A DNA stretch of 18,627 nucleotides from Flavisolibacter sp. (GCA_013695175.1 JACDAZ010000027.1:1-18627), one strand, 5' to 3'; counted from the stretch's first letter, positions 1-8,092 are shown. Numbers and translations are program-made. Notes: generated by a model from the sequence alone, not told the origin.

Positions 1-128
1 TTATTTAAAATTCACTTTACCAATCTATTGACAGTATATTTAAAAATAAAAGCTACCTTTACCGTGTTAATTTGAGCCTCGCATCAGTAAACGTTAATTA
101 TTCTGCTTCTGCATCTTAGTTAGTCCCT

Positions 129-136
129 TACTTTGC
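129..136 (+). promoter_or_regulatory. Candidate -7 promoter element of the RRM gene
   Basis: TACTTTGC lies 37 nt before the RRM start codon and resembles the Bacteroidota -7 element (TAnnTTTG, here with one n). The identical octamer occurs 40 nt before the cold-shock-domain gene (568-575), and TAATTTGC precedes the beta-barrel gene (1596-1603). The -33 partner is weak (TTCTG at 101-105). A second candidate further upstream pairs TTG at 28-30 with TACCTTTA at 54-61, spaced 23 nt; using it would give a leader of roughly 100 nt. Assignment is by motif and position only. Confidence 0.4.
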
Positions 137-173
137 CTTTCTCAGATCTCTTTAAATTTTAATTAAAAAAGTA

Positions 174-500
174 ATGAACATTTACGTTTCAAACTTAAGC
201 TTCAACATTCAGGATGAAGACTTAAAAGAATTTTTTACTCCTTATGGAGAAGTTACCTCTGCTAAAGTAATCAACGACAAATTCACAGGAAAATCAAGAG
301 GATTTGGTTTTGTGGAAATGTCAGATGATGCTGCTGCTAAAACAGCAATTGCTGAATTAGACAATGGCGAAGTTGATGGCAGAACCATTAAAGTAATGGA
401 AGCTAAACCAAAAGAAGACAGACCTGCCCGTAAAAGCAGCCCTTTCCGTGATAACAACGGCGGCGGCGGCGGCGGTGGATATAACAAAAACAGGTGGTAA
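174..500 (+). CDS. RRM-type RNA-binding protein with glycine-rich tail
   Basis: A 108-residue single-RRM protein that binds single-stranded RNA in the cytoplasm and probably acts as an RNA chaperone or post-transcriptional regulator. RNP2 is IYVSNL at residues 3-8 and RNP1 is KSRGFGFV at 40-47, with the aromatic residues needed to stack on RNA bases present. The RRM fold spans about residues 2-78. It is followed by a basic linker and a tail of seven consecutive glycines (96-102) ending in YNKNRW. This layout matches the small glycine-rich RRM proteins common in Bacteroidota and cyanobacteria, where some family members are cold-induced; induction here is inference. The ATG follows an A-rich leader without a Shine-Dalgarno sequence, as is usual in Bacteroidota. 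The gene has its own terminator, so it is probably monocistronic. Confidence 0.93.
   Translation: MNIYVSNLSFNIQDEDLKEFFTPYGEVTSAKVINDKFTGKSRGFGFVEMSDDAAAKTAIAELDNGEVDGRTIKVMEAKPKEDRPARKSSPFRDNNGGGGGGGYNKNRW
459..479 (+). repeat. GGC trinucleotide tract coding the polyglycine tail
   Basis: Five GGC codons followed by GGT and GGA encode glycines 96-102 of the RRM protein. It is a short GC-rich slippage-prone tract in an otherwise AT-rich region; gain or loss of units would keep the frame and change only the length of the flexible tail. Confidence 0.8.
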
Positions 501-512
501 GATATATCTTTA

Positions 513-538
513 AAAAGACCTCCTTTGGGAGGTCTTTT
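513..538 (+). terminator. Intrinsic terminator after the RRM gene
   Basis: An 11-bp perfect stem (AAAAGACCTCC at 513-523 with GGAGGTCTTTT at 528-538) closes a 4-nt loop and begins 12 nt after the RRM stop codon. The 3' arm ends in TTTT. The A-run on the 5' side makes it look bidirectional, but no minus-strand gene ends here. Confidence 0.88.
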
Positions 539-567
539 GTATTATAGATGATGCAATGACTGCCTCG

Positions 568-575
568 TACTTTGC
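568..575 (+). promoter_or_regulatory. Candidate -7 element of the cold-shock-domain gene
   Basis: TACTTTGC is the same octamer as at 129-136 and lies 40 nt before the next start codon, just after the RRM terminator. No convincing TTG is seen at the expected -33 distance; TTTG at 536-539 is too far away (28 nt). Confidence 0.4.
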
Positions 576-615
576 TTTATAAAAACAAGATTCCTTAATT
601 TAAAAGAAAAAATGT

Positions 616-1071
616 ATGGCTAAACCTAAAGAAACCTTCAATAAAAGAGAAAAAGAAAAGAAAAGATTGAAGCAAAGACAGGACAAGAAAGAAAAGATGG
701 AAGAACGCAAATCAAATACTCCAAAAGCCAAATCGCTTGATGATATGATGGCTTATTTAGATGAAAACGGGAATTTATCTTCTACACCCCCAGATCCTAA
801 AAAAGCAAAAGTATTTAAGCAGGAAGACATGCAAATAGGTGTTCCCAAATATGAAAAAGAAGAAGTTGATATTATCCGAAATGGTACCGTCACATTTTTT
901 GATGAATCAAAGGGTTTTGGATTTATTAATGATAAACAAACCGGTGAACGTGTATTTGTTCACATCAACCAGCTTACAGAGAGAATCAGCGAAAATGACA
1001 AAGTAACCTTTGAAGTAGAATCCGGTGCAAAAGGATTAAGTGCAGTCAATATTAAAAAGGTTGTAGTTTAA
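616..1071 (+). CDS. Cold-shock-domain protein with charged N-terminal extension
   Basis: A 151-residue protein whose C-terminal part (about residues 88-150) is a cold-shock domain. It contains the RNA-binding motifs RNP1 KGFGFI (99-104) and RNP2 VFVHI (113-117). The first 35 residues are almost all Lys, Arg, Glu and Gln and should form a charged helix or disordered RNA-binding arm. Residues 36-85 form an acidic/proline-containing linker. This N-extended cold-shock protein type, about twice the length of CspA, occurs in Bacteroidota. It probably acts as a nucleic-acid chaperone; the target is unknown. ATG 616 is chosen because the ATG at 612 reads only Met-Tyr-Gly before TAA. It lies 115 nt after the RRM gene, past its terminator, so it is probably transcribed separately. 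Confidence 0.92.
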   Translation: MAKPKETFNKREKEKKRLKQRQDKKEKMEERKSNTPKAKSLDDMMAYLDENGNLSSTPPDPKKAKVFKQEDMQIGVPKYEKEEVDIIRNGTVTFFDESKGFGFINDKQTGERVFVHINQLTERISENDKVTFEVESGAKGLSAVNIKKVVV

Positions 1072-1226
1072 TCTAATCCGGATTTACTGCAGAACATTCA
1101 GGTTCTATTTCCAATTTCATCCTTGCAATGATTTTTTTTGCCTTTACTGGTGAACCAAACCTGATTGCAACAAGGCTTTAAAATACCCACTTCAAATTAT
1201 AACCAAAAGGAAATTCTTTTGCATGC

Positions 1227-1233
1227 TATTTGC
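1227..1233 (+). promoter_or_regulatory. Weak candidate -7 element before the CDGSH gene
   Basis: TATTTGC lies 36 nt before the start codon, the same distance as the TACTTTGC elements of the two preceding genes, but it is one base shorter. No clear -33 element is seen. The 198-nt gap upstream (1072-1269) holds nothing else convincing. Confidence 0.25.
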
Positions 1234-1269
1234 ACATAATAGAATTTATCTTTAAAAAAATGTTCTGGA

Positions 1270-1500
1270 ATGGCAAAAACAAAACTTATAATCAACAGCA
1301 ATGGCTCTGTTAAAGTAGAAGGTGATTTTGAAATAGTAGACCGCAATGGAAATGTATATGGTTTAGGAGGAAGATCTATAGTTTCCCTATGCCGTTGTGG
1401 AATGTCAAAAAATAAACCTTATTGTGATGGTTCGCATAAAGGTTACCTGGAACATGATGCCGTAGCATTTGATCTGCCTCCAAAGCAGCCCATCCTTTGA
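1270..1500 (+). CDS. CDGSH iron-sulfur domain protein
   Basis: A 76-residue soluble protein carrying the CDGSH signature. Cys41, Cys43, Cys52 and His56 (CRCGMSKNKPYCDGSH) form the three-Cys/one-His ligand set of a [2Fe-2S] cluster as in the mitoNEET family. There is no membrane anchor or signal peptide, so it is expected in the cytoplasm as a small electron-transfer or cluster-transfer protein. Its length fits the short single-domain bacterial CDGSH proteins. The ATG at 1260 is out of frame, so 1270 is the start. The neighbours are RNA-binding proteins and an outer-membrane protein, so no clear partner is given by context. Confidence 0.92.
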   Translation: MAKTKLIINSNGSVKVEGDFEIVDRNGNVYGLGGRSIVSLCRCGMSKNKPYCDGSHKGYLEHDAVAFDLPPKQPIL

Positions 1501-1571
1501 TAAATTCTCCAGATTTCAAGTGGCTAAACAATATAGGGGGCACCTGCTGTTAAATATTATTTATATTTAAG

Positions 1572-1603
1572 TTGATATTGAACCCCGTGTTAACGTAATT
1601 TGC
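1572..1603 (+). promoter_or_regulatory. Candidate Bacteroidota promoter of the beta-barrel gene
   Basis: TTG at 1572-1574 and TAATTTGC at 1596-1603 are 21 nt apart, close to the spacing of Bacteroidota -33/-7 elements. The -7 element ends 21 nt before the start codon. It is the best-spaced promoter candidate in the window. Confidence 0.5.
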
Positions 1604-1624
1604 TGTCCCATTAACTAACCTTTT

Positions 1625-4069
1625 ATGCCACCTATTTTTATTATTTCTTGCTATAGCAAAAACTTCTTGTGTTTAATTATACTTTTACTCAGCACATACG
1701 TGCAACTAATCGCACAATCAACAATTACCGGTACGGTCCAAAATACCTCCAATCAATCTATAGATTTGGTTAATGTGCTACTACTAAAGGCAAAAGATTC
1801 TGCTTTATTAAAGGGAAGTATAACAACTAAAAATGGCTCTTATAAATTTGAAAACATAAGCACAGGTCAGTATCTATTACAACTTTCATCAGCAGGTTTT
1901 GAAGAAACCTATACAAATATTTTTGAGGTAAATGGTCTTGAAAAGGAAATTAAACTTGGTATACAACAATTAAAAGAGTTGAATGTAACATTATCATCAG
2001 TTACCGTTACCGGTAAAAAACCTTTGTTTGAACAGAAGATAGACCGAATGGTTATTAATGTACAAAACAATATTACTGCTGCCGGTGGAAGTGCACTTGA
2101 AGTATTAGAAAAATCTCCCGGAGTTGTTGTAAACAGGCAAAATAATTCCATTGCTATAACCGGTAAAGAAGGAGTTGTTGTGATGGTAAATGGAAAAGTA
2201 AGTAATATGGCGGCTTCAGCCATTGTACAATTGCTGGAAGGAATGAATGCAGGCAGTATAGAAAGAATAGAGTTAATTACCACACCTCCATCAAATTTTG
2301 ATGCAGAAGGAAATGCCGGTTTTATAAATATTGTTTTTAAGAATAACCCTAACCAGGGATTGAATGGCTCTTATTCTTTAACCATGGGATATGGAAGAGG
2401 CACAACGCCTGCAGCTAACATCAATTTTAATTACAGGCAAAATAAACTGAATCTTTTTGGAAGTTATTCCTTTATGAGACTTGATTTTATACAGGATTTT
2501 TATCTGTACAGAAGCGTAAGCAATCGTTCAGATATCAGGGAAACATCTATTTACTCCCGACGGGATGGTGTCATAAGAAATCATAATGCAAGGTTGGGTG
2601 CAGATTACCAGGTAAGTGATAAAACTGTAGTAGGAGTTGTAGCAGGTACATATAATAACAGGTGGTCAATGGATGCAGTTAATATTAGTTCAATGCTTTT
2701 AAATAAAACAAAAGACACGTCTGTTAAAGTAATTAATGATGAAATAAATCAATGGCATAATTATATGGCCAATGTAAACCTGCAACATAATATTTCTACT
2801 AAACAAAGAATTTCTTTTGATGCAGACTACCTTTATTATTTTGATAATAATCCCACAAATTATTTCAACAGTTACTTCAATGGATCCGGAAATTTATTGT
2901 TTAATGAACAAACAAGAAGTGGTAAAAAAACTCCCATACATATTTGGGTTGGAAAAGGAGATTATGTAACAACTATTGGTAAAGCAGAAATAGAAACAGG
3001 TATAAAAGGCACTACATCTCAATTTACAAATGATGTTATTGTACAAGATCTGGAACAAAATCAGTGGGTAACCAACTATGATTATACAGCTAAATATAAC
3101 CTCAAAGAAAATATTGGTGCTGCTTACGGTTCATTTCAAATAAACCCAACTGCCAAACTCACATTAAAAGCAGGCATACGTTATGAATATACTTCTTCAC
3201 ATTTAGGAAGTGCAAATGAACCTGATTTAGTAAACAGGAAGTATGGAAACTTTTTCCCTACATTTTTTCTTTCCAATAAAATTAATGACGCCAGTACCAT
3301 CAACTTTTCATTTAACAGACGTATTACCCGTCCCACATTTAATGATATGGCACCCTTTATCATTTTTGTAGATCCCAATACTTTTATTTCCGGTAATGCT
3401 GCACTTCGCCCCGCCATTTCCAGTACTCTCAAATCCGATTACAGTTATAAAAGATTAATATTCTCACTTTCTTATACTGATACTAAAGATGCTTTTTCAA
3501 TGTTTCAACCACAAATTGATTCAGTAACAAATAGAGTAATTACAAGTGCAGAAAATATGAAGGGCGATAAACTTGCTTCTGCTCTCATTTCCTTACCTGT
3601 TACTATAAATAATTGGTGGAATATGCAAAACAGTATTATGGGTATCTGGCAGCAATTAGATCTTGTTTATCTTAAAGAAGATGTTCAAATAACCCAGAAA
3701 TATATCAGGCTTAGCTCTTCTCAAAATTTTATACTGCCTAAAGATTTTTCCATGCAATTGTCAGGCTTTTATCAATCTTCAGGCTTTTTTGGAATGGGAA
3801 TTATGGAACCTTTTGGTTCTTTAGATTTTGGCATCAGGAAAAAAGTGAACAATGGTTCATTTAGTTTTAATGTAAGTGATGTATTTAATACTAACAGGTG
3901 GGACAACTTTATTAATTTACCTGAACAGAATCTTATAAGTACTTTCCAGGTTCAGTTTTTTCCCCGAACATTTCGTTTAACATATACCCGCAACTTTGGA
4001 AAGAAAGATTTGAAAGAAGGTAGAAATAGAACTACCGGCTCAGAAGAAGAAAGACAAAGAGTGCAATAA
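1625..4069 (+). CDS. Outer-membrane beta-barrel protein, TonB-receptor-like
   Basis: An 814-residue secreted protein. A hydrophobic signal peptide (residues about 12-30, ending QLIA-QS) is followed by a carboxypeptidase-regulatory-like beta-sandwich (33-105). A plug-like region (125-240) contains LEKSPGVVV, a VMVNGK turn, [18 protein letters not shown] and a GFINIVFKN stretch. The remainder, to about residue 790, alternates polar and aromatic residues as in a beta-barrel. The layout matches the 'outer membrane beta-barrel family' proteins of Bacteroidota, which are relatives of TonB-dependent receptors. Substrate is unknown. The protein ends in a charged tail ([22 protein letters not shown]) after the last strand rather than in a terminal aromatic residue. 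The PepSY gene 85 nt downstream on the same strand suggests a joint envelope role, perhaps metal or siderophore uptake (inference). Confidence 0.88.
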   Translation: MPPIFIISCYSKNFLCLIILLLSTYVQLIAQSTITGTVQNTSNQSIDLVNVLLLKAKDSALLKGSITTKNGSYKFENISTGQYLLQLSSAGFEETYTNIFEVNGLEKEIKLGIQQLKELNVTLSSVTVTGKKPLFEQKIDRMVINVQNNITAAGGSALEVLEKSPGVVVNRQNNSIAITGKEGVVVMVNGKVSNMAASAIVQLLEGMNAGSIERIELITTPPSNFDAEGNAGFINIVFKNNPNQGLNGSYSLTMGYGRGTTPAANINFNYRQNKLNLFGSYSFMRLDFIQDFYLYRSVSNRSDIRETSIYSRRDGVIRNHNARLGADYQVSDKTVVGVVAGTYNNRWSMDAVNISSMLLNKTKDTSVKVINDEINQWHNYMANVNLQHNISTKQRISFDADYLYYFDNNPTNYFNSYFNGSGNLLFNEQTRSGKKTPIHIWVGKGDYVTTIGKAEIETGIKGTTSQFTNDVIVQDLEQNQWVTNYDYTAKYNLKENIGAAYGSFQINPTAKLTLKAGIRYEYTSSHLGSANEPDLVNRKYGNFFPTFFLSNKINDASTINFSFNRRITRPTFNDMAPFIIFVDPNTFISGNAALRPAISSTLKSDYSYKRLIFSLSYTDTKDAFSMFQPQIDSVTNRVITSAENMKGDKLASALISLPVTINNWWNMQNSIMGIWQQLDLVYLKEDVQITQKYIRLSSSQNFILPKDFSMQLSGFYQSSGFFGMGIMEPFGSLDFGIRKKVNNGSFSFNVSDVFNTNRWDNFINLPEQNLISTFQVQFFPRTFRLTYTRNFGKKDLKEGRNRTTGSEEERQRVQ

Positions 4070-4112
4070 TTGATTGAAGTAGATAACTATATAAATTATT
4101 TGGAATAAAAAT

Positions 4113-4129
4113 AAATTAGTTTCTAATTT
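4113..4129 (+). promoter_or_regulatory. Perfect inverted repeat before the PepSY gene
   Basis: AAATTAG (4113-4119), a TTT loop and CTAATTT (4123-4129) form a perfect 7-bp dyad in the 85-nt gap between the beta-barrel and PepSY genes, 25 nt before the PepSY start. It could be a small operator or a weak AT-rich hairpin. It is not GC-rich and no T-run follows, so a terminator is unlikely. Confidence 0.3.
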
Positions 4130-4154
4130 CAATTTTAGAAAGAATCTTTGTTGA

Positions 4155-4715
4155 ATGGATGCTGCTAAAAGAAAAAGGCAAGCTAAATGGATAAGGCAGT
4201 TTAGAAAAATACACAGGTTTACAGGCATTTTTCTTTTTGCATTCTTTTTATTAATAGGTATTACCGGTTTGTTGTTGGGATGGAAAAAACAAATTGGATT
4301 TTTACCGGGTACTGCAAAAGGAATTTCTAATAATGCTGCAGACTGGTTACCCATGGATAGTTTAAAAACAAAAGCTACTGCTTACTTAACTGATTCTGTC
4401 GATGGGAATTTATCTACCAAACTTGACAGGATAGATATAAGACCTGATAAAGGCATTGCCAAAATGATTTATGCCGAACATTATTTTGAACTTCAACTGG
4501 ATTGCACTACTGGTTACATAATTCAAACAGGAGAAAGAAATTCTGATTTCGTTGAACACCTTCATGATTTTTCAATCTTTGAAAGAAAAATTAAAACAGG
4601 AACAGATGTAATTAAATTGATTTATACATCTATTATGGGGCTTGCAGTAATTACTTTTTCCATCACCGGTTTTTGGCTTTGGTATGGTCCAAAAAGAATG
4701 AAACAAAACAGGTAA
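4155..4715 (+). CDS. PepSY-associated transmembrane protein
   Basis: A 186-residue inner-membrane protein. A basic N-terminus with RKIHRFTG (17-24) leads into a first membrane segment (about 22-43). A periplasmic PepSY-like domain follows (about 60-150, including the EHLHDF motif at 134-139). A second membrane segment (about 157-176) ends in WLWYGPKR. This is the short PepSY-TM type of Bacteroidota, often found beside outer-membrane metal or siderophore receptors and thought to work in periplasmic reduction or peptidase control. Conserved His20, His135 and His137 could bind heme or metal, as suggested for PepSY-TM proteins (inference). It follows the beta-barrel gene and may be co-transcribed. 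Its stop codon is only 4 nt from the end of the convergent TlpA-like gene. Confidence 0.8.
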   Translation: MDAAKRKRQAKWIRQFRKIHRFTGIFLFAFFLLIGITGLLLGWKKQIGFLPGTAKGISNNAADWLPMDSLKTKATAYLTDSVDGNLSTKLDRIDIRPDKGIAKMIYAEHYFELQLDCTTGYIIQTGERNSDFVEHLHDFSIFERKIKTGTDVIKLIYTSIMGLAVITFSITGFWLWYGPKRMKQNR

Positions 4716-4719
4716 TATT

Positions 4720-5847
4720 TTATTTAAATAATTCTTCCAGTTTATGTTCCAACTCCTCTCCTCTAAGATCTGTTGCAATAATAATTCCTTCAGGATTAAA
4801 CAGAATATTTTTTGGAATAGCATTAATGCCATATAGTTTAGCAACTTCATTATTAAAAAATTTAAAATCTGAAACTTGTGCCCAGGCCAGGTTATCTTTT
4901 CTGATAGCTTTTAACCATGCTTCTTTAGCATTCTCTCTTTCTAAAGCAACTCCCAATATGGTAAAATTTTTATTCTTGTACTTATGAAATGCAGCAACCA
5001 GGTGCGGGTTTTCTTCTCTGCATGGTTTGCACCAGCTTGCCCAAAAATCAATAAGCACATATTTTCCTTTATAAGAAGAAAAAGATACGGGATTACCCAA
5101 AGTATCATTTTGTGTAAAGTCAACTGCTACAGAACCAATTCTTGTTCGTTTTGCACCCTCTAATCTTTCAAGAAACTCCTTTCCAGACCAGGTGGCTTTT
5201 ACAGACGGATGCAATAACTCATATAATGGCTGAACTTCATCAATATCTATTTTATATCCTGCAAAAGCATTTAATGCAAATAACGATGAGGGAGAATTTG
5301 GATTATTTTTGATATACTGAGCATATACAATTTCACGCCTCTCTTTGTCAATAGCTTTTTGTTTATCACGAATTTTTCTTGCTTCCTCTTCATTATCTTT
5401 TAACTCGGTTAACCGGTTATGTAACTCCATTAATTGTTTATTATACTGCTTATCCTTTCCAATGAGTGCAGTATAAACATCATGAGCTTTTGATCCTTTT
5501 ACAATTAGATTTGAAACAGAATCAACACTTTTAACTTCAATAATTCCTTTATCGAGATAAACATTAAAAAAATCCCGTGGCCATTTTTGCATTATACTAT
5601 CATGTGAATACGTAACAGAGAAATAAGCCATACGAGGTTCAGTAATAGTGCCTTTAAATTGGTATTTTCCATTCTTAACTACAGCACTGTCTTCCTTATT
5701 CTCACCATCTACTCCATAAGATATCTTAACCATCCCTACAGGTAATTTAACAGCAGATACATCACCATGTAAAACAAAGTCAATCTTAGGTTGCGATTGA
5801 ATATGTGTAAAGCAAAATACTAATGTTGCTAACAGAGCTACTTTCAT
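4720..5847 (-). CDS. TlpA-like thiol-disulfide oxidoreductase with DUF4369-like N-terminus
   Basis: A 375-residue exported protein. It has a signal peptide (residues 1-18, MKVALLATLVFCFTHIQS), an N-terminal beta-rich DUF4369-like domain (about 22-120) and a charged helical section, probably coiled coil (about 130-180). A C-terminal TlpA/AhpC-TSA thioredoxin domain (about 240-375) has the redox motif WCKPC (272-276) and the cis-proline in AIPKN (Pro345). It should reduce or rearrange disulfides in the periplasm. This architecture is common in Bacteroidota. The start is fixed: an in-frame TAA lies four codons upstream, inside a palindrome. The gene follows TolC by 85 nt on the same strand with no visible terminator between, so it may be the last gene of the transporter operon. 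Cys12 lies in the hydrophobic core of the signal and is not a good lipobox. Confidence 0.88.
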   Translation of the reverse strand: MKVALLATLVFCFTHIQSQPKIDFVLHGDVSAVKLPVGMVKISYGVDGENKEDSAVVKNGKYQFKGTITEPRMAYFSVTYSHDSIMQKWPRDFFNVYLDKGIIEVKSVDSVSNLIVKGSKAHDVYTALIGKDKQYNKQLMELHNRLTELKDNEEEARKIRDKQKAIDKERREIVYAQYIKNNPNSPSSLFALNAFAGYKIDIDEVQPLYELLHPSVKATWSGKEFLERLEGAKRTRIGSVAVDFTQNDTLGNPVSFSSYKGKYVLIDFWASWCKPCREENPHLVAAFHKYKNKNFTILGVALERENAKEAWLKAIRKDNLAWAQVSDFKFFNNEVAKLYGINAIPKNILFNPEGIIIATDLRGEELEHKLEELFK

Positions 5848-5848
5848 A

Positions 5849-5864
5849 TACGATATTTATCGTA
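5849..5864 (-). promoter_or_regulatory. 16-bp perfect palindrome abutting the TlpA-like start codon
   Basis: TACGATA (5849-5855), TT, TATCGTA (5858-5864) form a perfect dyad ending one base before the ATG at 5847. In mRNA it would fold into a 6-bp hairpin with a 4-nt loop over the ribosome entry region. As DNA it is a plausible operator. It also contains the in-frame TAA that fixes the start. Confidence 0.5.
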
Positions 5865-5932
5865 CAATTTAAGAATTATGAAAATTGCGGCTTATTTTTT
5901 TTGATGAAAGGCAATTTCTTTATGTGAAATAT

Positions 5933-7351
5933 TTAAAACCTGTTGGTCTGATAAAACTCAAGTACTTTTTTACGAAGAATAAAATCATATTGTGCAATGA
6001 CAAGATTTGCATTTGCCCTGTCAAGATTATTTTTTGCAATTAAATAATCTATAGAATTTCCAACACCTGCATTAAAACGTATTTCAGCTGCACGAAAAGA
6101 TTCTGTATAAGCAGCTACCTGTTCTCTCGATACTCTATACCTTTCCCAGGCATTATTCATATTTACATATGCCTGGTCAACCTCCTGTCTAAGCTGCAGG
6201 TTAACACTCTGTTGGTCGAGTTCAACATTTTTTAATTCGATTTTTGCGAGCCTGATCCTGTTACGTGCCTGGAAAGAATTAAAAATAGGAATACGAACTC
6301 CTACATTCACATTTGAAAAAATATTGTTCTCCAGTTGATCAAAATATCCAATACGGGATGTATTAAAATTGTTTACGTTTCTTATAACAGGTGTTTTTGA
6401 TCCGTTTACTAAAACAAAATCGTTGCTGGGAATTTCAATTGTGTTTTCAAATATATCACGTGTAGCTATACTTGAATAATTTGTATTAAGGTTACCACTT
6501 AGTACAACTGTAGGAAAAAGCTCACCTCTTACTGCTTTTATTCCTGCTTCTGCACTTTTTTTACGTAGTTCAGCAGCTTTTACTATTGCCATTCTTCTTG
6601 TTGCTTCATTAAATATTTCTTCTGCAGACAAGGTGGACTGGTTTAATAATTCTTCCATGGTTATCTGCTCCACTCTAATTTGAGGGTCGTATGGGATGTT
6701 CATTACCTGTGTCAAAGTAAGCCGTGCAGATTGGAGGTTGGCAAGATTGGTAACAACAGCCAGTTCATTTTCTTTAAGTTGCCCCAGCATATCATATAGT
6801 TGTGGCGGACTTATAGCTCCTTCGCGGTTCAGTATCTCCAGCCTCTCAACTTGTTTTTGTGTAACATCAGACTGGTTTCTGGCAACTTCAACCAGGTCTT
6901 CATTAGTAAGTACCTGCAGGTAAGCCAGAATTACATTTAAAGTAAGATTATCTTTTACCTGTTGCAGATCCATTTCAGCAGCATCTTTTGCATACTGAAA
7001 CTGTTTTATAGTTTGAACTTGAGTAAGACCATTAAATAATATCACATTGCTGTTGATACCATAGCTGGAATAGTTTATTGTTTGATTTACATAAGCATTG
7101 GTGAAGGGATCAATACTACGTCCCTGGTTTAAACCATAATTAAGGTTGCCGCCTACAGCAGGTAAACGGTTTAATCTTGCCTGGTTATAATTTATTTTAG
7201 CTGCTTCCACCTGCAGGTCTGCCTGCCTTGCAACAATATTATTTTCAATAGCAATATCAATTACTTCTCTTAAAGTGTATACTTTAGATTGTGCTCCTGC
7301 TATTATTGAAACAAATGAAGTAATGATAAAAAGAGATAAATACTTTTTCAT
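5933..7351 (-). CDS. TolC-family outer-membrane efflux channel
   Basis: A 472-residue outer-membrane factor that forms a trimeric channel across the outer membrane and periplasm. The signal peptide is residues 1-20 (ending SIIAGA-QS). Two OEP repeats follow, made of long alpha-helices with heptad-like Gln/Ala/Leu content, and two predicted beta-hairpin regions (about 65-110 and about 280-350). The protein ends in a terminal Phe (YQTNRF), the usual outer-membrane assembly signal. Length fits the family. Its ATG overlaps the ATPase stop by one base (TAATG), so translation is probably coupled. The context points to a tripartite export system, but the periplasmic adaptor expected between TolC and the ABC pump is absent from this window. 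Confidence 0.93.
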   Translation of the reverse strand: MKKYLSLFIITSFVSIIAGAQSKVYTLREVIDIAIENNIVARQADLQVEAAKINYNQARLNRLPAVGGNLNYGLNQGRSIDPFTNAYVNQTINYSSYGINSNVILFNGLTQVQTIKQFQYAKDAAEMDLQQVKDNLTLNVILAYLQVLTNEDLVEVARNQSDVTQKQVERLEILNREGAISPPQLYDMLGQLKENELAVVTNLANLQSARLTLTQVMNIPYDPQIRVEQITMEELLNQSTLSAEEIFNEATRRMAIVKAAELRKKSAEAGIKAVRGELFPTVVLSGNLNTNYSSIATRDIFENTIEIPSNDFVLVNGSKTPVIRNVNNFNTSRIGYFDQLENNIFSNVNVGVRIPIFNSFQARNRIRLAKIELKNVELDQQSVNLQLRQEVDQAYVNMNNAWERYRVSREQVAAYTESFRAAEIRFNAGVGNSIDYLIAKNNLDRANANLVIAQYDFILRKKVLEFYQTNRF

Positions 7352-8037
7352 TAGTGAGATGCATTTTGTAATGAAGGCTCTACACGTCCATCTAATAGAT
7401 TTATGATCCTGTTTCCATAAGATGCATTTTTTTCGGAATGTGTTACCTGTATAATAGTAACACCTTCCTCCTGGTTTAGCTGCTGAAACAACTGCATGAT
7501 TTCTTCACCTTGTGCTGTATTTAAATTACCTGTTGGTTCATCTGCTAAAAGCAATTTTGGTTTTGCTATTAATGCTCTTACTATTCCAACCAGTTGTTGC
7601 TGACCACCGGAAAGCTGCGAAGGAAACAGATCTTTTTTACCAACAATATTAAACTTGTCCAGCATATCTGCTACAATAGCTTTTCTTTCAGATGATTTTA
7701 CATTCTGGTAAAGAAGCGGCGTTTCTATATTTTCATAAACAGTGAGTTCATCTATTAAATGATAAGCCTGGAAAATAAAACCAATGTTTTTTTTATAAAG
7801 TTCGTTTCTATGTTTGTCTTTTAAATTATACACAGACTCGCCAAAAAAATGATATGCACCTTCATTAGGCATATCAAGCATTCCCACTATATTTAGCAAG
7901 GTTGACTTACCTGAACCGGAAGGTCCCATGATGGAAATAAATTCTCCTTCCTTCACCTTCAGGTTGATATCTTTTAAAATAAAAACAGGTTTACCACCTA
8001 CATTGTACCATTTAGAAATATGTTGCAGTTCAATCAT
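7351..8037 (-). CDS. ABC transporter ATPase, LolD/MacB type
   Basis: A 228-residue cytoplasmic ATPase that powers MacB/LolCDE-like mechanotransmission permeases. Walker A is GPSGSGKST (38-46), the Q-loop is Q90, the signature is LSGGQ (142-146), Walker B is LLLADEP (162-168) and the H-loop is H200. Two positions differ from the usual family sequence. The segment after the signature reads QQLVGIVRAL, with Leu149 where Arg is normal and Val153 where Ala is normal. The D-loop reads NLNT, with Asn173 instead of Asp. I believe these changes are shared by a Bacteroidota subfamily, so the protein is probably active. It is the only ATPase beside four permeases and so is likely shared. A 7-codon out-of-frame reading frame (ATG at 8053) overlaps its start. 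Confidence 0.93.
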   Translation of the reverse strand: MIELQHISKWYNVGGKPVFILKDINLKVKEGEFISIMGPSGSGKSTLLNIVGMLDMPNEGAYHFFGESVYNLKDKHRNELYKKNIGFIFQAYHLIDELTVYENIETPLLYQNVKSSERKAIVADMLDKFNIVGKKDLFPSQLSGGQQQLVGIVRALIAKPKLLLADEPTGNLNTAQGEEIMQLFQQLNQEEGVTIIQVTHSEKNASYGNRIINLLDGRVEPSLQNASH

Positions 8038-8092
8038 TTTTATATTTTTTCATCAATCTATATAATATAAGCAGTTTTTACTGAGAAGTCTT

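Noticed and set aside
242..487. 81-residue proline-rich open frame on the minus strand
   Set aside because: It is the complement of the RRM gene; the prolines come from the GGC glycine tract read backwards.
1091..1106. AGAAC/GTTCT hairpin after the cold-shock gene as a terminator
   Set aside because: Only a 5-bp stem and no clear T-run after it.
1128..1181. 17-residue frame MIFFAFTGEPNLIATRL between the cold-shock and CDGSH genes
   Set aside because: Too short, with no promoter or leader of its own and no recognisable motif.
1909..2283. 124-residue minus-strand frame inside the beta-barrel gene
   Set aside because: Antisense shadow of a gene with clear signal peptide, plug and barrel features.
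4673..4987. 104-residue open frame on the plus strand across the PepSY/TlpA-like junction
   Set aside because: It overlaps two well-supported genes in other frames and shows no domain or signal of its own.
8072..8083. CAGT-TTTT-ACTG mini-palindrome before the ATPase gene
   Set aside because: A 4-bp stem is expected by chance in AT-rich sequence and nothing else supports a function.
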